Of a DNA stretch of 64,000 bases, positions 13,819 to 26,920 are shown one piece after another (positions within the stretch are counted from its first letter, which is position 1; every line of letters begins with the position of its first letter). The stretch is taken from positions 124,001 to 188,000 of the forward strand of contig NEEC01000012.1 of the NCBI GenBank assembly GCA_002189035.1, read 5' to 3'. The notes under the pieces are model-generated. The model was not told where the DNA came from and did no database searches. It saw only the letters and a program-made list of their open reading frames with translations. This stretch comes from Utricularia gibba (lineage: Eukaryota; Streptophyta; Magnoliopsida; Lamiales; Lentibulariaceae). Both the position numbers and the translations under genes were made by a program.

Positions 13819-16020
13819 TCAATCAATCATATACCAGCCGAAGAATTGATTCAGTGGTGTTCTCTTCTATGTGACTGTGCTTTGTTTGCTGCTCTTTGAC
13901 ACATCCATATTTGGGGTTGATTGTGCCCGGTGCGCGGTGCTCGGGCTGTGGCTTCAAGAACTAGCGAACATATTGTGGTCTTCTGCTGTTTGTAATGTTG
14001 CGTGTCGTCGTTGTAAACGAATAATAACATAATGATTGGGTTGTATGAATCATATTTTTAATTTGTAATCAGCAGCACAAATCTGGGAAGGTACTTGGGA
14101 TGGTTTAGAAGTTGCAGGCTGAAATGTTGCATGAGGCAATGCAAGCCCCTTGTAGAGTGATGCATATATCTTCTTCTCCCAACTCTCCATGTCCATCGCA
14201 TCCTCCAGTCTTTGTATCGTCGTCCTCAGAACGACAGCCCAAAAAAGCTTCAGTAAGCACGTAAAAATTCCCGTAACCAGCAAGTGGCGGAGCAGGGAAA
14301 CTTTTCCTTTCAGATGACCATCATGGGGGCATTGCCCAGAGTAAAGTTTAGAAATGTACCTTCATCAATACTATATTTTTAAAAAATCAACTACCATTCT
14401 TTTATTTTTAAATAAAATTTTAACATTATTATAACATTTCTCTTTTTTATTTTTATATAAATAATCATTTATATATCATATCAAAACTCTAATACATTTT
14501 TAAAGTATTACAGAATTTATTGTAATTCTATAATTTATTTTGAATTATAAGTTACAAAAAATAAAACTAAAATAAAAATGAAGTTATTATGGTTACTAGT
14601 TTAAGATTTTTTTTTTAAAAAAAGGCTACTGAAATGCGAATAAATACAAATGTGTATGTATATTATATAATTTTATTAAAAAATCAAGTAGTCATAGTTT
14701 TCTAAATGTATTCTAAATCCTAAACCCCTAAACCATTATGCCACCTGAGATTTGGGCGAGCATCTTTCTTCAAGCACACTCGGATGGTGTTAAAGTGATT
14801 ATATAAGAAGATTCATGTACAAGTTTTAGATATGTAAAAGATGAAAAAAGTTGATGTAAAAGTTTTCACAATTGAACAGTATGAGATTTTGGTAGATTTC
14901 TTTTTTTTTTGGTTGTGCTTGTTTCAATGTATAGTTAACAGGGATCAAAGGTAGGAATTGTTGAAATGAAATAATTCGAGAGTCAAAATTACTTAAAATC
15001 ATAAAAAATTAAAGAGATAATTATAATTTATAATATATATTATTCATTAATAATAAATATAATTTTACATCATCTTTTTGTATTTAACTTTTTCATCTAT
15101 ATTCATAACAATACCATAGTATATTTTTATTTTTTTATATTTCACAAAATGCTATATTTAATCATTATATTTATATATTATTTATTAGCAATATTAGTAA
15201 ATTGAAATTTGAATACACCATAAAGGAAACATTTAAGAAAATTAACAATATTTTCATTTCTTTAATTATTTGTTTAATTTATATATATATATATATATAT
15301 ATTATTTTATTAATTTAAATTTTATAAAAATATATAATTTGCATTGAATGGATGTAAAATTCTTAACCAACAAGATAAAAAATAAAACATAACCAATTAA
15401 ATTATATGTATAAATTATTTATAAGCATTTTTTCAAATTATATTTTTTTTATTAATTTAGGATTAAGGAAATTTAAAATATAATTGAAATTATTGTTTTA
15501 ATTTAAATTGTAAAACATATCTATGATAATATTTGAAATTGCAATTGAAATTAATCAATTCTTTATTTTCTCTTTAAATATAAGTTAAGTTGATTGAAAA
15601 TGATTTTGATCTAATATGATCTTTAGTAGTTATCTTTTTGTTGGATTGTATATAAGACCAAATGGAAGCATATCCCATCCACTATTCGAAATTGATGTAT
15701 TAAATTGTTTTTTGTATATTTTCATAAAGGTTGTTATAATATTTTGAAATGAAACTTTGCACTATCATGAAAATTCCTTGTATATATAGGTCAAGAACAA
15801 AATTAACAACTTACTGTGCTATTGTAAGTAATATTATATATTATAAAATAATTCTAATCTAAATAGCATGCAAACATAAAATAGATTTTTGATGTCGCTA
15901 TCCACAAATGCATGTCAAATATGTCAAATTGACAATATAGTAATACTAGTTTTTTATATACTTTTTTGCTACAAAACATCATAGTAATACTCATTTTTTT
16001 GTATTATATTTTTTAATTCT
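13819..16020. other. 3' flank and AT-rich intergenic DNA
   Basis: The first 230 bases are probably the 3' UTR of the SERF-like gene. The rest is AT-rich, with an (AT)n tract at about 15280-15302. A 77-codon minus-strand ORF at 14050-14283 matches no family I recognise. Confidence 0.5.
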
Positions 16021-16029
16021 ATAATTAGC

Positions 16030-17090
16030 TGATTTGTTGTTGCACGTCGTTTCCTCAACAAATTCTAAATATTTATAAAACGTAAAACACAAAAAATGTA
16101 GTACGAGTATCGATCTCAAGGAGTTGTTTCTCGTAAAAAGTGTTTGTGAGAAACTTTCACAAAATGTCACGGTTTTGCAAAAGGGGGTTTTTAAGATGCA
16201 AAAATAAAAGTTACAACCTAAGTGATGGACCTTGACTACGGTACGCAGTTCCTGGGAATGAGATTTCATCTCCTTACTTTGTCTATCATTGCCTCGGTTT
16301 TCATTGATTTCTTTCGAATAGCTGGTTATATAAGACAAGAGGATTGTTTTCGATTGCCTTCAAAACCGAATTGCGCGCGTGTGCCTAGCCTTTGCCAATG
16401 GCCAATGGCAGGTCCGAGGTCACAACCTGTCCACTGTCGTGGTACTTAGGTCACAAACAATCCGCTACTTCCCTCGAACTGGTAGGGTTGGAGTTGAGGC
16501 TTTTCACCAAAATCCGCGAGGAGTGGCCTACTACTCATGGACCTTGACTAGGAGTCGTTACAAAAAGACTGCAACAAAGTGCGTGGAAGTATGCGGAATC
16601 CGAATTGAATTCAACGAAGAACCGAGTGTATTACTCAAGACTTGGAAGGAAACTTCATCTTCTCCAAGAAACTAAAAGTGTTTTAGCCACAAAGGGTCAT
16701 GAAAACAGAAACGAAATTGGAAACTAAGTGTTCTTTCTCTTTAAGGGGAGGAAGAACTCAAAATTCTGAGTACAAAGCTAAAGTGCGAAAAGTTCTAAAC
16801 TAAGTGCTCCAAGTGACTTTTATATTACTCCCCACGTGCATTAACTATTTTGGGTCCTCTTCCCTCATTCCTTCTGTCTTGCGTGTGCCAACAACTTTCC
16901 TTTGCATGCAAGTTAGCGCCCAATCATTTCTACAAACTCTGACATGCCATAAGTCAGGGGCCTTGTCAGTGTCAGTCTTGCACCCACAATTGTTCCAAGT
17001 CGTGTACAAGGCACGAAAAATCAGACTCTGATCACCGGCAATACTCCTGCAACACTCTACGACAGTCTCCTGACATATCTCTGTCAAAGT
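16030..17090 (-). mobile_element. LTR-like fragment of a Ty3/gypsy-type element
   Basis: This island is GC-richer than its flanks and has no long ORF. Read on the minus strand it has a TATA-like CTTATATAACC (about 16325-16335) and, near its end, the phrase CCTTGAGATCGATACTCG. This resembles the CCTGTGGATTCGACC phrase found near the LTR end in many plant gypsy elements and in the insertion at 46341-47525. The ends and a target duplication were not found, so the limits are approximate. Confidence 0.5.
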
Positions 17091-17639
17091 GTGAGAAAAA
17101 AGACATAAAATATATACAAATTAGTAAAATATGATTTTTCTAAGGAAATATAATATTTACTAATATAAATCCTAAATTGGGCAAGTTAGTATTAGATTAA
17201 TACATAATAATACTTAATAAATAATTAGAAAATAACATTTAACATTTGTCATCATATATTTTATAAACAAACAGTAAATATGAAGTAAATAGTTAAGTCT
17301 TTTCAATGACTAAATCCACCTTCACTCTATTATTGATGAAAATTTTAATATATCGTTTGAAGTTGCCCTCAACAAGAGTTTTTGGCAATAATCTTTCTCT
17401 TCCATGCAAAAAACTGTTTAATGATTCAAAGATACTTGTGATCTATATACTAGATATATAAAATAAGAATTATAAGATTAATATAATAATAATATGATTA
17501 ATATAACAATAATATGATTAAAATAATTCCATCTTATGTTACGTGACATTTATCATATGATGATGTTCATCATTATGGATCGATATTATGAAGATATTTA
17601 AATGTTGTTGCATTCTTATAAATGATTCTTTTTATAGTT

Positions 17640-18060
17640 ATCTGAAATTTTTTGTTTTGTAATTCAATGCAGCCTCACAAAATAAAACGACTAAGTGTTT
17701 CGATTTGAAATTGACAAACAAATGTTGCAAACAAAATCTATAATCTTCCACAAGATTATTGAAAGCAATTATGTCTTTCATTGCATATATCAATCCTGCA
17801 TAATGATCAATTACTAAATAAATATAACACCTTCTCACGACATACTTCAATTAAAATTTAAAAAACCAATAGCATGATTTGAATGATTCTTCTTTAACAA
17901 TAGCTACTACACGTGAAATTATAGTATTATTACCATCAAGTGAATCAGTTATAAGAAGATGATATATGTATCTCATGGATAGTCGTTTTCCATCAACAGT
18001 AATAACAGGTTAACAATATTCAAAAGCACAAATGCATAACTCAAAAGCCCAATGGTATTC
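17640..18060 (-). pseudogene. Mutator-like transposase core fragment
   Basis: The minus strand reads, with in-frame stops, AFEYC-stop-PVITVDGKRLSMRY, then LLITDSLDGNNTIISR and VVAIVKEESFKSCYWFF, then after a further stop LVEDYRFCLQHLFVNFKSK. This is the order of a MULE transposase catalytic domain, including the DG motif that holds the first catalytic aspartate and the RFCxxHL block. It is broken by stops and lacks recognisable N- and C-terminal parts. Confidence 0.75.
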
Positions 18061-18779
18061 AAATATGGTATTCATAATAAAGTAAATATAGTAATCAACA
18101 TATATCAATAATTATAATATAATACTAATGAATTATTTGAATATATTTCTTTAATGGATAATATTTTCATTTCTAACAATCTTAAAATTGTTAGAAAGTA
18201 AATATGATGCCTTTCATATTGTATCACAATCTAAAATTGAGTAACATTGCTATTTTATATACTTACATGCTATTCAAATGAAGGCGCTGCATTTTGGTTG
18301 ATACAATTTATTTCATATTATTTGTTGGTGTTCTTTTTATTATAGAAATTTCTTTTCATTTTCATATATAATAATAATGCAAGGTTTTCTTTTTTGAAGT
18401 TTTATCTTAAAAAAAACCCCTTGTATGGATCGCTATTTGTATCATCAAAGAAGTTAATCATTTTCTCAAATTATATCACTATGAGAATTTTTTATCGTAA
18501 CATCGTTTTTATTAAATCTATATTCTATTTGTTTATCTTCATTATCATTTGAACAAGGTAGAGATGAGATAGCTTCTTGCACAATTTAGTATTCAGCTTG
18601 TTGAGTAACCTCATTTTCAAATAAATAATTTAAATCGCACAATATGTCTTCATCAATTGGTAATTCAGGTAATAAAAGATGGCATATGTTAGTGAAATAT
18701 ATCATTTATTACGATTGATTGATGCATTACTAATATTAACTAGAAATTAAAAGTACAATATATGATTAATATATATTAA

Positions 18780-20050
18780 TCGTAGGGAGGTGAATACTCT
18801 ATGAATGCCAGGTCTAAGCTAAAAACTGAGCAATTGTATTTTGCTTCTTGTTTTTTCAAGCAAAGGTTACCAATCCTAGGTTGAATAGATGACCAAAAGT
18901 TGAATTACAATTTTTTTCATCCCCTGCAAAATCAGAGTCTACAAATACTTACGATAAAATGTTAGCTCTAGTTTTCAAATACATATCAATAGTAAAGGTA
19001 GACTTCAAATATTAGAGAATTTTCCTAACTACTTCTATGTGTATGTTATAGGGTTTGTGCATAAATCTCAATGTGTATGATAGTAAAATCGTGATATTTG
19101 ATCTTGTAGCAGTGAAATGTAGAAAATCTCTAATGAGGCATTGAAATTCTTGTGATTAGAATATGCACCTTTTACGTGTTTAAATTTCAACTTGAATTCT
19201 AGTTAAAATAGGACATCTTTGGCTTCTAGTTCATATTTGACAAGAAGTCTTTAATATATTTTTTCTAATTCATGAATACGTATTCTTTTTCTTATAAGAT
19301 TTTCATACTAAGGAAATTTCTAGTCAAATCAAGATCCATAATATGCAGTAAGAATTCAATAAGTTTTATTGTTCTTCAATGAGGTCAAAATCACTATTTG
19401 TTATTAAGATGTTGTCGACATATAGACATATAATAACTTTACTTAGTGTTGTATCATTTTTTCTTCTTTTGCATGCAAGTTTGATAAAATAAGAGTCAAT
19501 GGTAGAATACCACTCTTTAGGGACTTGTTTTAGTCCATAAATTGTTTTAATTCTTTGTTCTTTTCATTTTTAATTTCGTAACCGAGAGGGGGGGGGGGAG
19601 GGTAGACATATATATTCTCATGCAACTCTCCATTTAAAAATGGCAAATTTAATGTATAGGTGATGAAACTTCCAATTGTTACAAGTAGCTAGAGTAAAAA
19701 TCAATTTAATAGTTTCAAGTCAAGCAACTAGCGCAAATATCTCAAAGTAATTGATGCCTATCTATTGAAGGTAACCTTTAGCCACTATTCGAGATTTAAA
19801 CATGTTATAAGTTCTATCAACATTCATTTATTTTTTATAAAGCTATTTCAAGCTCATAATTTTGGTACTTTCAAGTTTGTCTGATACTTCCCATATGTCA
19901 CTATCTTGGATAGAATTAAGTTCATTATTCATACATTTCTTCCATTTTAGGAATTTCATAATTTCTGAAGTATTTTGACTTTCAAGCTTCAAATGATTGC
20001 AACTAATAATATCTTGAAATATCAATATTTCCTTAACAGTTATATGTCTG
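18780..20050 (-). pseudogene. Ty1/copia reverse transcriptase relic
   Basis: From high to low coordinate the minus strand shows KWKKCMNNELNSIQDSDIWEV (start of the RT domain), FKSRIVAKGY followed by GINYFEIFA and LETIKLIFTLAT, then an FHHLYIKFA-type block, and the active-site box YVDNIL near 19420 (YVDDIL in live elements). Many stops interrupt it. No LTRs could be paired with it. Confidence 0.75.
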
Positions 20051-20299
20051 ACTCACTAAAATAATCCTCATTATCACTAGAATTGTTGGTATGGAAATGA
20101 TACTCGTGAGTTTTATTTTCCGTGTACTATTCAATGACTTTTGTAAGTAGTGTAGGAATAAATCCAGAAAGCAATATTGTGTATTTCCATCATTTCTTAT
20201 GAATGCGGTGTCTTTTGAGAATTATTTTGTGATGAGTCCCAAGAGGATAATGAAGTGTATTTGAAGAATGATAAAGAGTTTGTCCAAATGAACACATTA

Positions 20300-20760
20300 G
20301 AGACAAAGATCATTCCACCAGGACCAATGACTAGGAGCAAGCGCAAGATACTTGAAGATACACTTAAGTCTCTCATTAATACTATTGGAATCAAACATGG
20401 GCTTGAAGACATCCCATCAAAAGACCTCAACTACTTGAAAGTGGATTTATCTTATATCATTGGGTTTGTTAGACTTTTCTATTTCATTAAGTTTGGGCCA
20501 AGTAATGTTAGAGTCCAATCCTAGAGTATAAATACTCTAGAGTTGTACTCTTTCAGGAACTTTAGTCATTTTGATGTATGTTGTGAGGATTCTTCTCTTA
20601 TTTGAGTGCTTGAACACTCTTAACTTATCAAGCTTTGAGCTTGTGGTGTCCTAGGATTATCACTTCCAATACCTCTCTCTTTTCTGAAGTGTGGCTCCTA
20701 ATTTTCTTTGTTTCGAAGTTTGGTTGCAAGAGATTCATTCTCTTGAGGGTAGACTTGGGT
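20300..20760 (+). mobile_element. Ty3/gypsy pol tail with adjoining LTR-like sequence
   Basis: The plus strand reads PPGPMTRSKRKILEDTLKSL, the GPMTRSKxK signature found at the C-terminus of many plant gypsy polyproteins, with a stop near 20522. Directly after it comes LTR-like DNA with a TATA-like GAGTATAAATACTC at 20525-20538. The other end of the element was not found. An in-phase reading of the 5' part of pol is absent, so this is the right-hand end of a truncated element. Confidence 0.55.
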
Positions 20761-21079
20761 GGGTTCTCTTCTAAGCTTCAAAATCACCTCTTGTTCGTGG
20801 GTTGCTAATCTCTATAGATTAGAGGGTCACATCATTTTGGTTCACAATTATGAGGTATTTTGTAATCTAGATATAGAACAAATCTCATTGCTTGAAGATG
20901 AACTGATTGAGGAAGAGAATATTCATGATAGCTTATTTACCATTGAAGTCTGAAGTTCGGTTTTTTGAATTCGGATCATGTTTTAATTTGTATAAACATT
21001 TTTCTTAGTGTTTGTCGGCTTTCTGTTCCTTTTAATGCATTATTCTTGTATTGTTTGAAAGCTTTTAAATTCAATGTTT

Positions 21080-21245
21080 TTAGGAAAGAGCGGAACCGGT
21101 AAGGACCTAGAATCGACGCAGAACCGATAAAGAACCGTGGTTCTGGGTCTATCAATTCTTAATCGGGTCTGGGTCTGTTCAAGTTCTTTGTCTTTATAGT
21201 TGGGTCGATTCTGGGTTGGCATAGATCCGACCCATGAACATTACT
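21080..21245. mobile_element. Possible hAT-type transposon end
   Basis: About 160 bases are packed with short GAACCG / GGGTC words in both orientations (GCGGAACCGGTAAGG, AGAACCGATAAAGAACCG, TCGGGTCTGGGTCTG) and close with GACCCATGAACATTACTA. Such word-rich subterminal DNA is typical of plant hAT elements. There is no transposase nearby and no second end was located. Confidence 0.35.
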
Positions 21246-21249
21246 AAGT

Positions 21250-23220
21250 AGGTTTATGAATTTATGAAATACAAATACATTTATATTTGAAAAAAAATAT
21301 ATATTGAAAATACATTTAATATCTATTAAAATAACCCATTATAATTAAGTGATGCAAATTGAAAAATAAAAACTAATTTTTGAAAACAAAAAATAAAGTT
21401 AAATAACTACATGTATTTTAATAACAAACAATTTCAGTAAAAAAAAAGAAAAAACTTGGGTATTTTTAGAAAAAAAGTATAAGTAAAAACAGATAGGTTT
21501 ATAATAATAATAATAATAAAATAATAGGTTTTTAGTAAAAAAAATTTCTGACATAGACATTTAATTAAATTGGCCCAATACACACACATCCTTGTCCTTT
21601 AAATGATATGCATTTTTTATCAACTATATTGAATGTATTCGTTCTATAAAAATGAGAATATTGATAATAGAATGAAATCATTGATCAAGTGATGACTACA
21701 GTTGCTATTCACCAGCTAGACTCCTTGTTTTCTCAAATCAGTGAAATTATGTAAGTAACGTACTTCAATACACAGAATAAAGTTCCACAATATTTTTATA
21801 GAAGTTTTGGAGATATTTATATTTTTTAATTTTCTAATGATCTTTTTAACACTTTTTGGAGATTTTCCACTTATTAGATGATACTTCTTCAATGAGCATA
21901 CTTTCTATATATGTCCTAACAACTTACAATAGGCATAGATGTTTTCAAAATGCCATCAACATGCAGTAGGGCGATGATTTTTCTATTAATATAAAGGACA
22001 TTGATTCGGTTTGTTAGACTTTTATGTATTGATAAAAGTGATCTTGGCTTGCTGCTGATCAACATTTCGCAAAATATGAGAGTTTGATGATTCTTGAGCT
22101 TTGAATGCAAATTCAAGAGTGTTTTTTTTCTCGTAGTTTAGCTGCCTCATCTCCACACTTTAGAGACCCTATATCACTTGCTTGAGGGGTTATGGTATGT
22201 CTACTGTCATTGAAAATGGATGCATTGATGATAAAAGCATATTGAGGTGGAACTATGTCAATGATCTTCATATGAATCCAATTATCAACAATGATTTCAC
22301 CTAACTATTTTAGGTCATTGACTACTTTGGTTTGGTAGACATAAAAGTTAGAAATACTTTGATCAAGTAGCATTTTGATGTTCTATGCGACTTCATAGCT
22401 TTTCTAGGATTAGAGCTTACTGATTTTTTTCATAAGCTTCAGCTAGAGTGTTTCATACTTTCAATGATGAGGTGTAGTCGTTGATTAGATCATAGGCACC
22501 CTACACCATGACTTGATCAAATAGAGACTGAGCTTTGTTGAGCTTGTTGTTCTAGGTTTCTTTTTCTTCATTCATCGTAGCAGTTCTTGTAGATTAAGGT
22601 CAAAGACATTCGAGAGTTTGCATATGCAAAGTAGTTTGCCATTTTCATTGACTAGTTGACATATCTTATAGAACTTCCATCAAGGTTAGGGGTGGTTGAA
22701 ATAATATGCTTTTTATGAAACTTGAGACAAAATAGATTATGGAAGGTTTTTATATATACATTGAGATTCATGTTGAGTTCACCATAAAATACTTTGAAGG
22801 GGAAAGAATTGATATATTGAGTAATTGGGGAACAAAAATTGAAAGTTACGTTACTTGTTAGCTTGATATAAGATATATTTATATTTATTAATTTTGAAAA
22901 ATGAGCCATTGATTTGTCTTTATATGCTTGTTTTTCTTTCGATATTGAGCTTGTATTGATGTACTCAAACTAGAATCCAATGATTGAAAGCATTGCATTT
23001 GGCTTAGCTCTAAAACAATTAAGCATAGTCTTACGACAGTCTTGCAATTCTCATTGTTTTACGATAGAGTAGTTATTAGAAACTTGAGAGTATACTTGAT
23101 TGGGTCATCATTTCCTAAAAAATATACATGAAAAAAAATAAATATAAAAATTTGATATAAAATTATACTTATCACTAATAAATTGTAATTTCATAAATAA
23201 TTGTTAATGAGAGAATTAAT
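21250..23220. other. AT-rich intergenic DNA with probable copia gag debris
   Basis: On the minus strand at about 22640-22300 a stop-riddled reading (QSLFDQVMV, YDLINDYTSSLKV, NTLAEAYEK) resembles the gag part of Ty1/copia elements. It may belong to the relic at 18780-20050. Nothing else is recognisable. Confidence 0.4.
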
Positions 23221-23228
23221 TTTCTCCA

Positions 23229-24030
23229 GCTCCAGAATCAGTGGTTTCAGACGCCGGGGAAGAGAAGAAGGGGAGGCGAAATTCTACTAGTGAGCAGAAA
23301 AGGACAGCGGCTTCCGCAGTAGGCGCTAATGGTAAGCGGAAAATGAGCGAAGCACTGCTGCAAAAAGCAGAGGAAATGGACGTGAGGGCGATGTAAGTGC
23401 TTTAGGATCTGGAGTGAATTCACCTTCTGAAGTGGAGATGAACATGGCGGAAAGAAGGGAAATGCTGCGAACGTTCCAGTCGAAAACTGAGAATAGGGGA
23501 CTAGAGATGTTAATTTAGAGGCTAAAAAAGCGGATAGGAAGCGGGGATGAAGTTGTTGCGGTCTGCGATGCAGTATACTCCTTGATTTCAAGCGATGATA
23601 ATGGAATCTGAGAGCCAAGAGAGCTGAAGGAAACAATGTTGGTTGGTATTAAGTGTTTGGCTGGTGAAAAGGTGGCCTTGGAAAAGGATAGGGTTGTTAA
23701 AATTGAGAGTCTATCAAGGCGTGATGAGAAGGAGGTAGATGGAAGTGGAAAGTTTTTAACTTTCACGGATGAGAATGAGGGAGGACAAGCACCCAGAACA
23801 TGAAACTATCATGAGAAGGTTAGAGTTAGACATGATGCAACGATACCGGAATCCAGAGGGTAATATGAGATCAAGCTCGAGTGCACTTACGAACTTGGGA
23901 AGCTTTGAGCAATAAATAAGCCGACAAGAGGGAAGTTGCCATATGGTGTGGATGAAGACGGGGTGAATTCGAGTAACGATTCTGCTGAACAGGCATCCTC
24001 TGGTATCAGTGTTGTCAGTTGTTTCTCTTT
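23229..24030 (+). pseudogene. Decayed protein-coding segment, family not recognised
   Basis: The plus strand has unusually gene-like, GC-richer DNA. A first stretch reads APESVVSDAGEEKKGRRNST and then KRKMSEALLQKAEEMD. A second reads AERREMLRTFQSKTENRGLE, then GSGDEVVAVCDAVYSLISSD and then LVGIKCLAGEKVALEKDRVV. Stops (for example at about 23516 and 23608) and frame changes break it. The mix of charged and amphipathic residues suggests a former nuclear coiled-coil protein, but I do not recognise the family. The intronless look would fit a retrocopy or an exon of a dead gene. Confidence 0.4.
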
Positions 24031-24039
24031 TAACTTTCT

Positions 24040-25378
24040 TATCCTGTGATTATTAAATTCAAAATGACCTTTTTAGTTTGCTAGATAAACTGAAAGCTTG
24101 GATTTGGATGTAAATTCGACTATTTGACAGAGGTGCTTCAGAGGAGTTAGGAAAAGCTGGTGGCTTTCTGAATGCCTAAGTTGCCTTTTACAAATGGACA
24201 CTTTCTTTAAGTTTAAGGAAAGATCCTACAAATAGATGTTTAACAGTGCGTAGTGTGAAATCGAAGTTTTCACTGTGCTGGGAAGTTCTTAGGTTGAAAT
24301 GCCACTCCTGGAACTGGCCATAGTTATCCCTTCTTCTTGTCCTTTTATACATGTTTGCCCACCTGTGCCCCACATCCAGCTTAGCTTCTTGACATCTCGT
24401 AAGAATGATTCCCCCCATAGTAACTGAGATTACAGCTTTTTACCGGGCAGTTTTTTATCAAGTCTGTTGCATGAGTTTGTCTGAGTCTTATTTGACATTT
24501 TCAAACATGTCATTAACGAGCATTTGTCCATTAAACATCATTTATTTCAGGGATGTTTGCAGATCAGGATTGAACACAACTTGTAGAAAGCAATATGGGA
24601 TGGACCATAAGTGGAGCTGGACACAGGCACTGGAAATGCACATGAAATAGTGACTGCCTGGCTCTGGAAACACCAATTCCTTCTTTCAACACAGAAATAG
24701 TGCCCTGTTAATGCAGTACATGACAGCATGCTTGGATGAAGTGCCATGACTGAGGCTAATTGTTGGCTAATGCTTACCCTCATGCGCAAATGATTTCATA
24801 TGCTTGTGCTATGCAAAAGATACGTGAATCTTTACAGCAAGGTTTTGTTGGAAAATGTACTATTTGCTGTTTGTACTGATAATTGAATGCGCGTCTTAAT
24901 TGGGCAAGGCATTCAACAGGTTTCTTGACCTTTTCTTTACTTTGGATACACTTCCGCCTTTCAGCGTTTTGCATTCCAGACCCTTTTTCATGTTGAACAC
25001 AAGAATGATGAATGAGTATGCATCAATCTTATTGCAGGGTGAATATTTTTTTCAGCATGAGTCTATACTTGGCTCTGTATATGGCAGCCACACTATTCCA
25101 AGTTCAAGGCAGTGGTTTTGTGTTAATTGAGGAGCTGTTTTACCATTTTATCATGTGTCTATGTATCTAGGTTGTTTTCATGGACCTCTTCCTCTCTCTC
25201 CTTCTGTCTCTCCCGCCAACGCAGACCCATCAAATCAAGCAGGACAACTGGCAGGTTATTCTCCTCAGGAAACAGATGCATAAATAGAATGCAAAAGTGC
25301 AGAGAGCCATTGAGGAGGAGTTTGTTATGCATTGAAAGTGCTGCTGCTTTGGTTTAGTTCCTGGTCTCTTCTTGTGGA
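24040..25378. other. Upstream region of the SOFL gene, no gene seen
   Basis: Composition is closer to genic DNA than the transposon-rich interval to the left, so part of it is probably the promoter and 5' UTR of the SOFL gene. Several 60-80 codon ORFs on both strands match no family. Confidence 0.45.
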
Positions 25379-26080
25379 ATGGACTTATCGCCTTCCGAGT
25401 GCAGCAGCGGATGCGAATCAGGATGGACGGTGTACTTGGACCGGATCTCCAATTCGAATGACACATGCTTCTTTGCAGGGAGAGGTGTTGGGGATAAACA
25501 GGATGATGAAGATTTGTCATTGATCTCAGATGCATCCTCCAGGCCTCCTATTCTTCATGGCGAGTCTCAGTATGATTCAATGGAAGATTGGAAGAAGAGG
25601 AGGCGCAATGGCACAAGCAAAGGCAAGAACAAGGCGAGTCGCCATGACCATTGCCTCGATGACACGGCAACTTCACCCATCCTTGACTCATCAGACAAGG
25701 CAAGTTCAGAGAAATGGATATCAAGTATTTCGTGTACCTACTTTTCTGATCAGGATTACTGAATTGCAGGGCAATGCAGGTCCCCAGAGGAGCCGTGATC
25801 TCTCTAAGGTAACTTAGCATGCACTAATCCTTCACCCCATTACACATTTCCCCGATTTCATTTGTTAGGCAGTAGAATCTGCATAAATTTCAAGAAAAAA
25901 AAAAAACCGAGTTGCATATTGTGTTCAGTACTTGTACACCACCACCGCTTGATGATTTCTTCTCAGGGAGAAGCTGTGTCCAAAAGGCATGCAGTTTCCT
26001 TCAATGCTTCTTCCACCAAAGGGAAGTCAGGTGAACCATGGAAAAGCTACATCATCTTCCCTTCGGAGCATTTCCAGTGA
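25379..26080 (+). CDS. SOB FIVE-LIKE (SOFL) protein
   Basis: Exon 1 (25379-25699) starts MDLSPSECSSGCESGWTVYL and carries the two SOFL hallmarks: the CSSGCESGWTxYLD box near the N-terminus and DEDLSLISDASSRPP. Further on come KKRRRNGTSKGKNK and LDDTATSPILDSSDK. SOFL proteins are small plant-specific factors tied to cytokinin levels and development. Exon 2 is 25770-25808 and exon 3 starts at 25967, all joined in phase 0. Intron 1 begins GCAAGT, so it is a GC-AG intron. In the plain reading exon 3 ends at 26080. One base off from 26031, however, lies an open frame with GKATSSSLRSISSDRK that runs to a stop at about 26130. The true C-terminus is therefore uncertain: an extra G at 26030/26031 or another splice would explain it. 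Confidence 0.8.
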
Positions 26081-26530
26081 CAGAAAAGTTTGTTTGACAG
26101 GGAGTTTGTTGGGAAAGAAGCAATAGGGGGAAGTGGCGCATGAAGGCTTCTTTCTGTGTGCCCCTGTAAGCGAAGCCCTTAACTGGAAGGCTGGCTTTTT
26201 TTACCAGATTATCGCCGTGTGGGCTCTTCTGAGGTTCCTCTGTTATGCTGTGTGCAGATGTTGAACTTGGTGGGGATTGATTGGAAGTGGAACTACGACT
26301 CTCCTCTAGGCATTCAAATGACAAGACAATTGAGGGTTTTGTGTGTCAGAATCAGTAATCAAAATCATCTTTCGTTTTCAGTCAATCGATTTGGTAAAAT
26401 CAAGGTACTAATAATCCATGTGGACTTGGACACTATTTTTTTCTAAATCCTAGTAATCTTGTGAACATCCACCTCACCGCCAAAAACGTAATGAGCCTCA
26501 CCACGTACATATCACAGGCCTAAATATAAA

Positions 26531-26659
26531 GGCCCATACTGTACGGACTACTTTCTGAGCCAAGAAACGACGAATCCCATAGAGGCCCCACTAACATAAT
26601 TTCAGAGGCCCGAATAGCAATTTGGGCCTGCATCGGATACGGGCTGCACGTTTTGGGCC
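26531..26659 (+). promoter_or_regulatory. Site II-like elements upstream of the UNE2-like gene
   Basis: GGCCCA at 26531-26536 and TGGGCC at 26623-26628 and 26654-26659 match the TGGGCY motif in both orientations, 260-390 bases before the start codon. This is motif evidence only. Confidence 0.45.
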
Positions 26660-26920
26660 GGCAATTAACCGCAGGAAGAGTACAGTGTACGGCTCCAATT
26701 CACACTGTCAAACTAATATTCGGAAATATTCCTCCCCGTGGATCCATGTAATTACGGAAATGCCCCAATTTCTCTTTGTGGGTCTTCTCTGGTCATACAA
26801 ATACTACCCGTTGCGAATCCGTCTGCGGCGGCGGTTGACGAATGTTAGCTCACATAGAACACGGGGCTTCATCTTCGAGGTCAAGTAAAGCTCAGTAGTT
26901 GCCCAGAATTTTGACCGAAA

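Noticed and set aside
14050-14283. 77-codon minus-strand ORF after the SERF-like gene
   Set aside because: It has a plausible amino-acid mix but no motif I recognise, and no flanking exons could be joined to it.
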